Assembly: GCA_029979265.1 (NCBI GenBank)
Contig: JAPOHW010000001.1
Coordinates: 62,001 to 126,000 of the forward strand
DNA length: 64,000 nt
Direction of reading: 5' to 3'
Source: Actinomycetota bacterium
GTDB lineage: Bacteria > Actinomycetota > Acidimicrobiia > Acidimicrobiales > Aldehydirespiratoraceae
How positions within the stretch are numbered: the stretch's first letter is position 1; each line of letters begins with the position of its first letter. Under the pieces are notes generated by a model. The model worked only from the letters and a program-made list of their open reading frames with translations. It did no database searches and had not been told where the DNA came from. The translations under genes were made by a program, and so were the position numbers. Shown here in pieces: positions 8,749 through 17,389 of this stretch.

Positions 8749-9656
8749 CGCTGCATCACCCGTTGGGTTCGCTCGGGGTTGGAACCGACCCGGTGTCACT
8801 CACCGCTCAGCGGGCCGGCTGGGTCTACACCGGGCTCGATGTGATCGATCTCGACCCTGCGCCCCGGCGATCGTTCGACACCGGCGAGCGCGAGGTGATG
8901 ATCCTCCCGCTCTCCGCCACCGACGTCACCGTGGAGATCGGCGATTTCGGTGAGTCGTTCGTCCTCGAGGGCCGCAGCTCGGTGTTCGCCCGGGTGAGCG
9001 ACTTTCTCTATGTCGGGCGTGACACCCGATTCGAGATCAACGGCACCGGTGGAGAGGTCGCCATCGCCAGTTCCTATTGCGACCGCAAGCTTCCGCCGGC
9101 ATACGGCCCGACCGACGGCATCGGCATCGAAGTGCGCGGTGGGGGACAGGCCACCCGCCAGATCTCCAACTTCGGTTCGCCCGAGCGCTGGAGCCACGCC
9201 GACAAGATCATGTGTGTCGAGGTGTACACCCCCGACGGCAACTGGTCGTCGTACCCGCCGCACAAGCACGATGACAGTCCGGAGTGCGAGGTCAACAACG
9301 AGGAGATCTACTACTTCCGCATCGGCAGGGCCGGCACCGCCGAGTACAGCGCCGATGGCTTCGGCATGCACCGGACCTACACCGACGACCGTTCGATCGA
9401 CGAGAACGTCGCTGTCCACGATGGCGACGTGTTCCTCGTTCCCCGCGGCTATCACGGTCCGTGCATCGCAGCGCCGGGCTACGACATGTACTACCTGAAC
9501 GTCCTTGCCGGCCCGGGCGGGGATCGTTCAATGGCGTTTTGCGATGATCCTGCCCATCACTGGGTTCGCGACGAGTGGAGCGACATGCCACTGGACCCGC
9601 GCTGCCCGATGGTCACACCGCACGGACGAACCGACTCTGGAGGACGTGGTGGTTGA
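8745..9656 (+). CDS. iolB: 5-deoxy-glucuronate isomerase
   Basis: 303 residues, bicupin fold. IolB converts 5-deoxy-glucuronate to 2-deoxy-5-keto-gluconate. The metal-site block SSYPPHKHDD, followed by the second-cupin residues EEIYYFR and VPRGYHGPCIAAPGY, is the family hallmark. The start overlaps iolC by 4 bases and the end overlaps the next dehydrogenase gene by 8 bases. Length is close to the usual 270-300 residues. A second, more divergent IolB-like gene lies at 16541-17389; this copy keeps the complete HKH motif. Confidence 0.9.
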   Translation: MTLHHPLGSLGVGTDPVSLTAQRAGWVYTGLDVIDLDPAPRRSFDTGEREVMILPLSATDVTVEIGDFGESFVLEGRSSVFARVSDFLYVGRDTRFEINGTGGEVAIASSYCDRKLPPAYGPTDGIGIEVRGGGQATRQISNFGSPERWSHADKIMCVEVYTPDGNWSSYPPHKHDDSPECEVNNEEIYYFRIGRAGTAEYSADGFGMHRTYTDDRSIDENVAVHDGDVFLVPRGYHGPCIAAPGYDMYYLNVLAGPGGDRSMAFCDDPAHHWVRDEWSDMPLDPRCPMVTPHGRTDSGGRGG

Positions 9657-10584
9657 TCGGATCTACATCGATCGGGAACTCCCGCCGTATCTGGCCGAAC
9701 TCTTCGACGAGTCGTGGGATGTCGTCGGGCCCGACACCGCTGAGCTTTCGACATGCCGGGCTGCGATCGCTGGCTCGTCACGGTGGGACGCCGAGCGGAT
9801 GGATCAGGCGCCTGCCCTCGAAGTCATCTCCCGCTCTGGCATCGGCTTCGACACGGTCGATCTCGACGCAGCAGCAACGCGCGGCATCGTTGTGTGCAAC
9901 ACGCCTGACGCGCCGACGATCTCGACGGCTGAACACACGATGAGCCTGCTGTTGGCGGCCACCAAGTTCACCGCCAACAACGTCGCACGGCTGCGGGAAG
10001 GTCGCCAGGACTTCTATGCCGCACACGAGGGCATCGAACTCAGCGGCGCCACCGTCGGCGTCGTCGGCCATGGCCGTATCGGTCGGCGCGTGGCTCGCAT
10101 GTGCGCCGCGATGGACATGCGTGTGCTCGTGTGCGATCCCTATGTCGAGGTCACCGAGCACGAGCAGGTGGACTTCGAGACGATCCTGGCCGAGAGCCGG
10201 ATCATCACCCTGCACACACCACTCACCGACGAGACCCGCAACCTCCTCGACGCCGACACGATCGCGCGGATGCAGGACGGGGTCGTCATCATCAACGCCG
10301 CTCGCGGCGGCTCGATCGACACCGAGGCGCTGGTCGACGCCCTCGATGCGGGAAAGATCTACGCCGCAGGCCTCGACGTCACCGCACCGGAACCGCTCGA
10401 CCCCGACCACACACTGCTGCATCGCGACAACGTCGTGGTCACGCCGCACATCGCGTCGGCCACCGACAAGGGCCGTATCCGCATGTATTCAGGGGCCATC
10501 GCCAATGCCCGCAGCGTCCTCGACGGCCATCGTCCGATCGATGTCGTCAACCCTCACGTCTACGACGTCTTGGAGCAGCCGTGA
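9649..10584 (+). CDS. D-isomer-specific 2-hydroxyacid dehydrogenase
   Basis: 311 residues, an NAD(P)-dependent dehydrogenase of the phosphoglycerate dehydrogenase group. The Rossmann motif GHGRIGRRVARM lies near residue 141. The catalytic triad is visible as Arg in NAARGG, Glu in APEPL and His in TPHIASAT. GTG 9649 was chosen because GGAGGA (9639-9644) is then 4 nt upstream; GTG 9646 is one codon earlier. It is not a standard inositol pathway step. Its place between iolB and a Gfo/Idh gene suggests it oxidises or reduces a keto-acid from a side substrate. It lacks an ACT domain, so a serine-synthesis PGDH role is less likely. Confidence 0.85.
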   Translation: MVDRIYIDRELPPYLAELFDESWDVVGPDTAELSTCRAAIAGSSRWDAERMDQAPALEVISRSGIGFDTVDLDAAATRGIVVCNTPDAPTISTAEHTMSLLLAATKFTANNVARLREGRQDFYAAHEGIELSGATVGVVGHGRIGRRVARMCAAMDMRVLVCDPYVEVTEHEQVDFETILAESRIITLHTPLTDETRNLLDADTIARMQDGVVIINAARGGSIDTEALVDALDAGKIYAAGLDVTAPEPLDPDHTLLHRDNVVVTPHIASATDKGRIRMYSGAIANARSVLDGHRPIDVVNPHVYDVLEQP

Positions 10585-10648
10585 GCTGCTCGGTACCCCA
10601 ACGCGACGCTCGGCAACAAAAAGCCCGACGACCAAGGAGTGTCTGCCC

Positions 10649-11827
10649 GTGACCGCACGCAAGAAGATCCGAGTCGGTGTTGTCGGCTTCGGTTGGATGG
10701 GGCAAGCCCACACCCGCTCGATCCTTCGTATCCCCACTCTCTTCGCCGAACGAGATTTCGATGCCGAGTTGGTCATGATCAGCGACACGATGGCGTCGCG
10801 GGTCGAGCAGGCCGTCTCCGACTTCGGGTTCTCCCACGGCTCGGTCGACTGGAACGACCTCGTCCACCGCGACGACATCGATGTGGTCTGCATCTGTGCA
10901 CCGAACATGCTGCACGAGCCGATCGCAGTGGCTGCAGCAGCGGCGGGCAAACATGTCTTCTGCGAAAAACCGGTGGGCGGCAAGCCGGAGCAGACCGTCC
11001 GCATCGAGGCTGCGACCCGTGCAGCCGGTGTGATCACCGGTGTCGGCTACAACTACCGCTGGGCGCCCCTGGTGCGGTACGCCAAGCAGCTGATCGACGC
11101 GGGTGAACTCGGCGACATCACCAACTACCGGGGTCGCTTCTTCTCGATGTACGGCGCCGATCCGATGGGTCTGCTCTCCTGGCGTTTCATGCTCGACGAG
11201 GCCGGCCATGGCGTGTCGTCCGACATCCTCAGCCACTCCGTCGACCTCGCCCACATGCTGATCGGGGGGATCGAAAAGGTCGTCGGAACCGGCCATATCC
11301 AGATTCCCGAGCGCCCACTGCCCAAACCAGGGGGCACGCACTATGACGCGGGCAAGCCCGGTGACCCCACCGGCACGGTCGAGAACGAGGACTACTTCGG
11401 CGCCATGTGTGTGTTCGAGAACGGGGCCCGAGGTGTGTTCGAGACCAGCCGTTCCATCGTCGGCCCCCAGAGTCAGTGCGCATTCGAGGTGTACGGGACC
11501 AAAGGCTCGCTCATGTGGAACCTGGAGACGATGAACGAGCTCCAGCTCTTCCTCACCAAGGATGCGGCGCGGGGCTACACCACCGTCTACTCCGGTGATC
11601 GCTATCCATACCACGGCAACTTCGTTCCCGGTGATGCCAACCCGATCGGCTACGAAGACCTCAAGGTGATCGAGGAGTTCGAGTTCCTGTCGTCGGTCGC
11701 CAACGAACGCCGCCACGAACCCGGCTTCGCCGAGGCGATCGACTATGTGAGCGTGCAGGACGCCATGTTGCGGTCCTGGCAGTCCGAGAGGTGGGAGACC
11801 GTCGAGCGGCTGAGTCCCCGCCATTGA
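10649..11827 (+). CDS. Gfo/Idh/MocA family oxidoreductase, inositol dehydrogenase-like (1 of 3)
   Basis: 392 residues. The N-terminal NAD-binding motif GVVGFGWMGQAHTRS and the EKP motif (HVFCEKPVGG, whose Lys is the family's catalytic lysine) are present. GHGVSSDILSHSVDLAHML carries the His/Asp pattern typical of inositol and sugar dehydrogenases. GTG 10649 is preceded by AAGGAG at 9 nt. At about 390 residues it is longer than IolG, like the scyllo-inositol and hexose dehydrogenase subgroups. It probably oxidises an inositol isomer or derivative. Flanked by the hydroxyacid dehydrogenase and iolD. Confidence 0.85.
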   Translation: MTARKKIRVGVVGFGWMGQAHTRSILRIPTLFAERDFDAELVMISDTMASRVEQAVSDFGFSHGSVDWNDLVHRDDIDVVCICAPNMLHEPIAVAAAAAGKHVFCEKPVGGKPEQTVRIEAATRAAGVITGVGYNYRWAPLVRYAKQLIDAGELGDITNYRGRFFSMYGADPMGLLSWRFMLDEAGHGVSSDILSHSVDLAHMLIGGIEKVVGTGHIQIPERPLPKPGGTHYDAGKPGDPTGTVENEDYFGAMCVFENGARGVFETSRSIVGPQSQCAFEVYGTKGSLMWNLETMNELQLFLTKDAARGYTTVYSGDRYPYHGNFVPGDANPIGYEDLKVIEEFEFLSSVANERRHEPGFAEAIDYVSVQDAMLRSWQSERWETVERLSPRH

Positions 11828-11840
11828 TCTGGAGGTTCTG

Positions 11841-13694
11841 ATGGAAACGATCCGACTGACCACTGCCGAAGCGATCGTCCGGTACCTGATCGCGCAGAAG
11901 AGCGTGTTGGCCGATGGAACAATCGACGCGCTCTTCCCCGGAGTCTTCGCGATCTTCGGCCACGGCAACGTGACATGCCTCGGCCACGCACTGGAGCAAC
12001 ACCGCGACCAACTCCCTACCTGGCGCGGCCAGAACGAGCAGGGGATGGCCCTTGCAGCCACCGCGTACGCCAAGACGGTGCGCCGACGCCAGATCATGGT
12101 GGCGACATCGTCGGTCGGCCCGGGTGCCACCAACATGGTCACGGCTGCGGGCGTTGCCCACTCCAACCGCATCCCCCTGCTCCTCATCGCCGGCGACACG
12201 TTCGCGAGCCGCCTCCCCGATCCTGTCCTGCAGCAGGTCGAGCATTTCGGTGAGCCGTCCACGACGGTGAACGACGCCTTTCGGTCGGTCACCCGGTACT
12301 GGGATCGAATCATGAAGCCCGAGCAGGTGCTGTCGTCGCTGCCCCACGCAGTCCAGACGATGCTCGACCCGGGTGACTGCGGACCGGCGTTCATCGGCTT
12401 GCCCCAGGATGTTGCGGCGGAGGCGTACGACTTCCCGGTTCGTTTCTTCGACGAGCAGGTGCACTCGATCGTTCGAGCGCGTGCCGACGTGGCGCAACTC
12501 GATGCTGCCGCGGCAGCGATCGAACGCGCCCGCAAGCCGCTGATCATCGCAGGCGGTGGGGTGCACTATTCGTTCGCCGAGGACGAACTCGCCGCCTTCG
12601 CCGAAGCCCACAACATCCCGGTGGTGGAAACGGTGGCCGGCAAGGCGTCGCTGCTGGCATCACACCCGAGGTACGCAGGTCCGATCGGTGTCACGGGCTG
12701 CGAGGCCGCCAACAATCTCGCAGCCGAGGCCGACGTCGTTGTGGCGGTCGGCACCCGCCTCGAGGACTTCACGACCGGCTCGTGGACTGTGTTCAAGAAC
12801 GAGAACGTGACGATCATCGGGATCAACACCGCTCGGTTCGATGCCACCAAGCACCTGGCGCTTCCCGTGATCGGCGACGCTCGGGAGGCGCTCGTCGAAC
12901 TCACCGGCCGATTGGGTGAGTACGCCGCTCCCGAGTCGTGGAGCGACACCGCCTCTGGTGAGGTGTCCCAGTACCACGCCTACATCGACAAGATCGCCGC
13001 CCCGGATGCGAATCCGGGCGACGTGCCGAGCTACGCCCAGGTCGTCGGCGTCGTCGACCGTCTTGCCGGCCCCGAGGACTTCGCACTCGCCGCCGCCGGC
13101 GGCTTCCCGGGCGAGGTCAACAACGGGTGGCGTCAGAAGGCACTCAACAGTTTCGATTGTGAGTACGGCTTCTCCTGCATGGGGTACGAGATCTCGGGCG
13201 GCTGGGGCGCAGCGATGGCGTTGCCCGACAAAGACGTGACCGTCTTCGTCGGTGACGGTTCGTACCTGATGATGAACAGCGATCTCTACAGTTCGGTGCT
13301 CTCGGGTCACAAGATGATCGTGATCGTGTGCGACAACGGCGGGTTCGCAGTGATCAATCGATTGCAGGTCAGCCAGGGTGGCAAGCCCTTCAACAATTTG
13401 CTCGCCGACGCCAAGATCGTCGAGGAGGTGCGGGTCGACTTTGCCGCCCATGCCGCTGCGATGGGATGCATCGCCGAGACGGTCGAGACGATCGACGAAC
13501 TCGAAGCTGCGTGGAAGCGGGCCAAGCAGGCCGACCGTACAACGGTGATTGCGCTGCAGACCCACCAGAACTCGTGGACCGAAGGTGGCTCGTGGTGGGA
13601 GGTCGGCGTGCCCGAGGTGTCGCCTTCCGCCGCTGTCCGTGCGGCCCGAGCCGAACTGGAAGCCGGCAAGTCCGAGCAGCGGGCGGGCTGGTAG
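11841..13694 (+). CDS. iolD: 3D-(3,5/4)-trihydroxycyclohexane-1,2-dione hydrolase
   Basis: 617 residues, a thiamine-diphosphate enzyme that opens the ring of the dione produced by IolE. The N-terminal domain starts TIRLTTAEAIVRYLIAQKS, typical of IolD, and GQNEQGMALAATAYAK carries the ThDP-activating glutamate. The C-terminal ThDP/Mg site is GDGSYLMMNSDL. Length matches the family. ATG 11841 follows GGAGG with good spacing. The next gene starts 2 nt after its stop. This is the most diagnostic gene for an inositol ring-cleavage pathway here. Confidence 0.93.
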   Translation: METIRLTTAEAIVRYLIAQKSVLADGTIDALFPGVFAIFGHGNVTCLGHALEQHRDQLPTWRGQNEQGMALAATAYAKTVRRRQIMVATSSVGPGATNMVTAAGVAHSNRIPLLLIAGDTFASRLPDPVLQQVEHFGEPSTTVNDAFRSVTRYWDRIMKPEQVLSSLPHAVQTMLDPGDCGPAFIGLPQDVAAEAYDFPVRFFDEQVHSIVRARADVAQLDAAAAAIERARKPLIIAGGGVHYSFAEDELAAFAEAHNIPVVETVAGKASLLASHPRYAGPIGVTGCEAANNLAAEADVVVAVGTRLEDFTTGSWTVFKNENVTIIGINTARFDATKHLALPVIGDAREALVELTGRLGEYAAPESWSDTASGEVSQYHAYIDKIAAPDANPGDVPSYAQVVGVVDRLAGPEDFALAAAGGFPGEVNNGWRQKALNSFDCEYGFSCMGYEISGGWGAAMALPDKDVTVFVGDGSYLMMNSDLYSSVLSGHKMIVIVCDNGGFAVINRLQVSQGGKPFNNLLADAKIVEEVRVDFAAHAAAMGCIAETVETIDELEAAWKRAKQADRTTVIALQTHQNSWTEGGSWWEVGVPEVSPSAAVRAARAELEAGKSEQRAGW

Positions 13695-13696
13695 CG

Positions 13697-14524
13697 ATGA
13701 GCTTCGACGGGCGTGTTGCGCTGATCACCGGAGGGTCGCAAGGACTGGGGTTCGCCACTGCGGTCACGCTCAAGGAGCATGGCGCAGCCGGCCTGATGCT
13801 CGTCGGTCGTGACAGCGAGAAAGGTCTGGCGGCCGCAGCAGCGCTCAGAAGTGACGACTGCCGGGTCGAGTTCGCCTCGGTCGATCTGTCCGATCCCGAT
13901 GGTCCGGCCGCAGCGGTGGCGGCGACCGACGCCGCCTTCGGCACCATGCATGCGGTGGTGAACTGTGCCGCCGCCACCTTCCGCGGGTCGGTGTGGGACT
14001 CCACCTCTGACATGTGGGACGAGATGCTCGCCCTCAACGTTCGGGCCGCGTGTCTCGTCGCCCAGGAGTCGGCCAAGGTCATGGTTCGCAATGGCGTCGA
14101 CGGCTCGATCGTGCTCATCGGGTCGGTCGCCCGGCATGGTGGCGCGCCGAATCTGTTGCCCTACGCCGCATCGAAGATGGCGCTCGTCGCAGCCACCCGC
14201 AACATGGCGTTCACCCTGATGCGACACAAGGTTCGGGTGAACTTGCTCAACCCGGGGTGGATGGACACGCCGGCCGAGGATGTCACCCAGCGCCGCTACG
14301 AAGGCGCAACCGACGGGTGGCTCGAGCGGGCCGAAGCTCAACAGCCGATGGGCAAGCTGATCAAGCCGGACGAGATTGCCAAGACGATCCTGCATCTGTG
14401 CTCGCCCGACAGTGGGTTCCTCACCGGTCAAGACATCGATTGGGATCAGACGATCATCGGTGTCGGTCCTGGGGTGCGACCCGGACCCGAACTCGCCGAA
14501 CTCCCGCCGGAGCTGCGGTCGTGA
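13697..14524 (+). CDS. Short-chain dehydrogenase/reductase
   Basis: 275 residues, classical SDR fold. Cofactor motif TGGSQGLG lies at about residues 12-19. Catalytic Ser (LIGSVARHG) and YAASK (Tyr/Lys) are present. It follows iolD by 2 nt and overlaps the next gene by 4 bases (GTGA). It likely oxidises a hydroxyl on an inositol-type or sugar-acid substrate, with NAD(P) as cofactor. No closer function can be read. Confidence 0.87.
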   Translation: MSFDGRVALITGGSQGLGFATAVTLKEHGAAGLMLVGRDSEKGLAAAAALRSDDCRVEFASVDLSDPDGPAAAVAATDAAFGTMHAVVNCAAATFRGSVWDSTSDMWDEMLALNVRAACLVAQESAKVMVRNGVDGSIVLIGSVARHGGAPNLLPYAASKMALVAATRNMAFTLMRHKVRVNLLNPGWMDTPAEDVTQRRYEGATDGWLERAEAQQPMGKLIKPDEIAKTILHLCSPDSGFLTGQDIDWDQTIIGVGPGVRPGPELAELPPELRS

Positions 14525-15540
14525 CGGTTCGGATCGGCGTGATCGGCGTCGGAGGGATGGGTGCATGTCATGCCCGTTATGTCGCCGACCTCGCCGGTGC
14601 CGACCTCCGTTGGGTTGCCGATCCCGACGAGGCGAACGGGGCAGCGCTTGCCGCCGAACTCGGGTGTACGTGGATCGCCGAGGGCATGGACAGGATCGGA
14701 TCGACGGTCGCTGAAGCGGCCGACTGCGACGCAGTTGTCATCGCCTGCCCGGACCACCTCCACCACCGGTACGTGATGGCTGCGCTCGAGCGGGGCCTTC
14801 CAGTCCTGGCCGAGAAGCCACTCACCGTCGAGCTGCAGGACGCTCGCCAGATCGTCGAAACCGAGGTCGCCCACGGTCGACGACTCGTACAGCTCGGCTT
14901 CATGCGCGTCTACGACGAACGTCATGAGCAGGTTGCGGATGCGCTCTCCCGGATCGGTCGGCCGCGCCACATTCGGGCGGTCCACCGAAATACGAACGAC
15001 GGATCTCGCACCGTTCCCCAGATGCTCGTCGAGTCCGTCATCCACGACATCCACACCGTCCGATGGCTGTCGGGCCAGGAGATCGTCTCGGTGGCGACCT
15101 CGGTCGTGCCCGGAGGAGCCGGCACGCGCCTGGTTCTCGTGACCTGCAGGCTCGCCGACGGTGCCGTCGCAGTGCTCGAGTTCGACGACATCGCAACCGG
15201 CTATGAGGTGTCGGTCGAGGTCACCGCCGAACACGGCAACGTCGTCGCTGCTGAACCCCTCCGCGCCGCAGTGCGCACCGACGGAATGGTTATGGGCTCG
15301 ATCGGGGACGACTGGTTCACCCCATTCCTCGACACCTACCGAACCGAGATGCGTGACTTTGTCGCGTCGGTCGAGGACGGCGTGCCTCGCGGGCCATCGG
15401 CATGGGACGGCTACGCCGCGCAGGCCGTCGTCGAAGCGGCTGCGGCATCAGTGGACGCGGACGGGATGCCGACGCTCGTCGAGTTGCCGGCAACGCCGGC
15501 GCTGTACGGCATCGATCGCGAAGCAAGGAGACGGTCATGA
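14521..15540 (+). CDS. Gfo/Idh/MocA family oxidoreductase (2 of 3)
   Basis: 339 residues starting at GTG 14521, inside the stop of the SDR gene. NAD motif GVIGVGGMGACHARYV and EKP motif VLAEKPLTVE are present. VESVIHDIHTVRWLSG provides the conserved Asp/His of the C-terminal domain. Its relation to myo-inositol 2-dehydrogenase is weaker than for the following gene. It overlaps that gene by 4 bases. It probably acts on a related cyclitol or sugar. Confidence 0.85.
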   Translation: MTVRIGVIGVGGMGACHARYVADLAGADLRWVADPDEANGAALAAELGCTWIAEGMDRIGSTVAEAADCDAVVIACPDHLHHRYVMAALERGLPVLAEKPLTVELQDARQIVETEVAHGRRLVQLGFMRVYDERHEQVADALSRIGRPRHIRAVHRNTNDGSRTVPQMLVESVIHDIHTVRWLSGQEIVSVATSVVPGGAGTRLVLVTCRLADGAVAVLEFDDIATGYEVSVEVTAEHGNVVAAEPLRAAVRTDGMVMGSIGDDWFTPFLDTYRTEMRDFVASVEDGVPRGPSAWDGYAAQAVVEAAAASVDADGMPTLVELPATPALYGIDREARRRS

Positions 15541-16544
15541 CGGTTCGTTTCGTGGTGCTCGGCTGCGGCCGCATCGGCACCATGCACGCCGAGTATCTGC
15601 ACCGGCGGGTTGCTGGTGCCGAGGTGGTCGGGGTGTTCGATGTGTTCGGCGATGCGGCTGTGGCTGTTTCCACCGAGTTGGGGGTGCCTGCAGTGGCGTC
15701 GCTCGAGGATGCGCTTTCCCTCGATGCCGACGCGGTCGCCATCTGTACGAGTACCGACACCCACGTCGACTGCATGGTTGCCGCAGCCCGGGCAGGTCGG
15801 GCGATCTTCTGCGAGAAGCCGATCAGCCTCGATGTGACCGAGGTCGATCGCGGGCTCAGAGCGGTCGAAGCCGCCGGCGTTCCCCTGCACATCGGATTCA
15901 ACCGCCGCTTCGACCCCTCGCACCGCTCGGTGGCCGAAGCAGTGGCCCGTGGCGCTGTCGGAGATGTCGAGGTCGTCAATATCACGAGCCGCGACCCTGC
16001 GCCGCCGCCCATCTCCTACATCGCAGTGTCAGGTGGGATTTTCAACGACATGGCCATCCATGATTTCGACATGGCCCGGTACGTGACCGGCAGTGAGGTC
16101 GACTCGGTGTACGCAGTCGGCCGGGTCCGAGTCGATCCGGCCATCGGCGAGGCAGGCGATGTCGACACGGCGGTCATCGTGCTGACGCACGTGAACGGCG
16201 CACTCACCACGATCGACATCAGCCGGCGAGCGGTGTACGGCTACGACCAACGGGTCGAGGCCTTCGGCAGTGACGGGATGGCACAGTCGACCAACCCTCA
16301 CGAGGTGAACGCAGTGCTGGCCACCGGCGACGGGTACCGACAGTCGCCGCTGCAGCACTTCTTTCTCGAGCGATACGCCGTGAGCTACCTCGATCAGTGG
16401 GCCGCCTTCGTCGATGCGGTCGAACACGGCACGCCCACGCCCGTCAGCGGGCTCGACGGCCGAGCCCCGCTCGTCATCGGGATGGCGGCCAAAAAATCCA
16501 TGGACGAAGGACGTCCCGTGCAGATCTCGGAGATCGACGTATGA
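15537..16544 (+). CDS. iolG: Myo-inositol 2-dehydrogenase (Gfo/Idh/MocA, 3 of 3)
   Basis: 335 residues, the length of IolG, which oxidises myo-inositol to 2-keto-myo-inositol with NAD. NAD motif VLGCGRIGTMHAEYL, EKP motif FCEKPISLD, GFNRRFDPSHRS and SGGIFNDMAIHDFDMARYV all match the IolG subgroup; the last block holds the catalytic Asp and His. ATG 15537 overlaps the previous stop (ATGA), and the next gene starts inside its own stop. Of the three paralogs in the operon this is the best IolG candidate. Confidence 0.9.
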   Translation: MTVRFVVLGCGRIGTMHAEYLHRRVAGAEVVGVFDVFGDAAVAVSTELGVPAVASLEDALSLDADAVAICTSTDTHVDCMVAAARAGRAIFCEKPISLDVTEVDRGLRAVEAAGVPLHIGFNRRFDPSHRSVAEAVARGAVGDVEVVNITSRDPAPPPISYIAVSGGIFNDMAIHDFDMARYVTGSEVDSVYAVGRVRVDPAIGEAGDVDTAVIVLTHVNGALTTIDISRRAVYGYDQRVEAFGSDGMAQSTNPHEVNAVLATGDGYRQSPLQHFFLERYAVSYLDQWAAFVDAVEHGTPTPVSGLDGRAPLVIGMAAKKSMDEGRPVQISEIDV

Positions 16545-17389
16545 ACGACCATCTGATCAAACCTGACCTGTCGTCGAAGGTTCGCATGGCGATCACGCCG
16601 GAGTCGGCAGGCTGGACCTACCTCAGCTACGCGATCGTGAAGCTCGGCCCCGGTGAAACCCACGAGCACCTTCTCGTCGATCAGGAAACAGCGATCGTTC
16701 CTCTCGAAGGCGAAGGTGCTGTCTCGATCGGTGAGATCGAGACGACCCTGAGCCGGACGAGCGTCTTCGACGAGATGCCTCGGGTGGGGTACGCCCCCCC
16801 GGGTTCGGCGATCTCGGTCACCTGCCCCTCCGCCCCCGGGTCGAGCTTCGAGTTTGCGATCGGCTCGGCGCCTGCCGAGGGCCGGTATCCGGCGCGCATC
16901 ATCGAGCCGACCGAGATGGCGAGCGAGCTCCGGGGTGGGGGAGCGGCATACCGCCAGGTCAACAACGTGCTCGCCCCGCCGATCGATGCCGAGCGACTCA
17001 TCCTCTACGAGGTCTATGTGCCGCGCGGGTCGTGGTCGGGGTGGCCTCCCCACTGCCACGACGGGTACGACGGTTCGCCGTACCTCGAAGAGACCTATTA
17101 CTTCCGGCTCGACCCAGCCGACGGCTTCTGCATCCACCGCAACTGGCGGGTCGACGAGGCCTTCGACGAAGCACTCGTCGCCGGTGATCGCGACTGCGCG
17201 CTCGTGACGAAGGGGTATCACTCAACTGCGGCTGCCCCTGGCAGCCACATGTTCTTCCTCAACTTCCTTGCCGGAGAGCTCGTGGACGGTGAGCGGGTGA
17301 CCCCTCCGTGCTTCCACGACGCCTACACCTGGATCGAGGAGGACTGGACCAGGTTCGGGTGGGACCTGCCCCGGGTGCGGCCCCGATGA
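16541..17389 (+). CDS. IolB-like bicupin, second copy
   Basis: 282 residues, clearly of the 5-deoxy-glucuronate isomerase family: the central block SGWPPHCHDG aligns with PPHKHD of IolB, ETYYFR with EEIYYFR, and TKGYHSTAAAPGSHMFF with the C-terminal cupin. The metal-site Lys between the two His is replaced by Cys (HCH for HKH), and the N-terminal cupin is more divergent. It overlaps iolG and the downstream aldolase gene by 4 bases each. It may isomerise a different deoxy-uronic acid, for example from another inositol isomer. Its activity cannot be settled from sequence. Confidence 0.85.
   Translation: MNDHLIKPDLSSKVRMAITPESAGWTYLSYAIVKLGPGETHEHLLVDQETAIVPLEGEGAVSIGEIETTLSRTSVFDEMPRVGYAPPGSAISVTCPSAPGSSFEFAIGSAPAEGRYPARIIEPTEMASELRGGGAAYRQVNNVLAPPIDAERLILYEVYVPRGSWSGWPPHCHDGYDGSPYLEETYYFRLDPADGFCIHRNWRVDEAFDEALVAGDRDCALVTKGYHSTAAAPGSHMFFLNFLAGELVDGERVTPPCFHDAYTWIEEDWTRFGWDLPRVRPR

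Noticed and set aside
10547-12547. A 666-codon minus-strand frame spanning three iol genes
   Set aside because: It crosses two well-supported plus-strand gene borders and matches no family.
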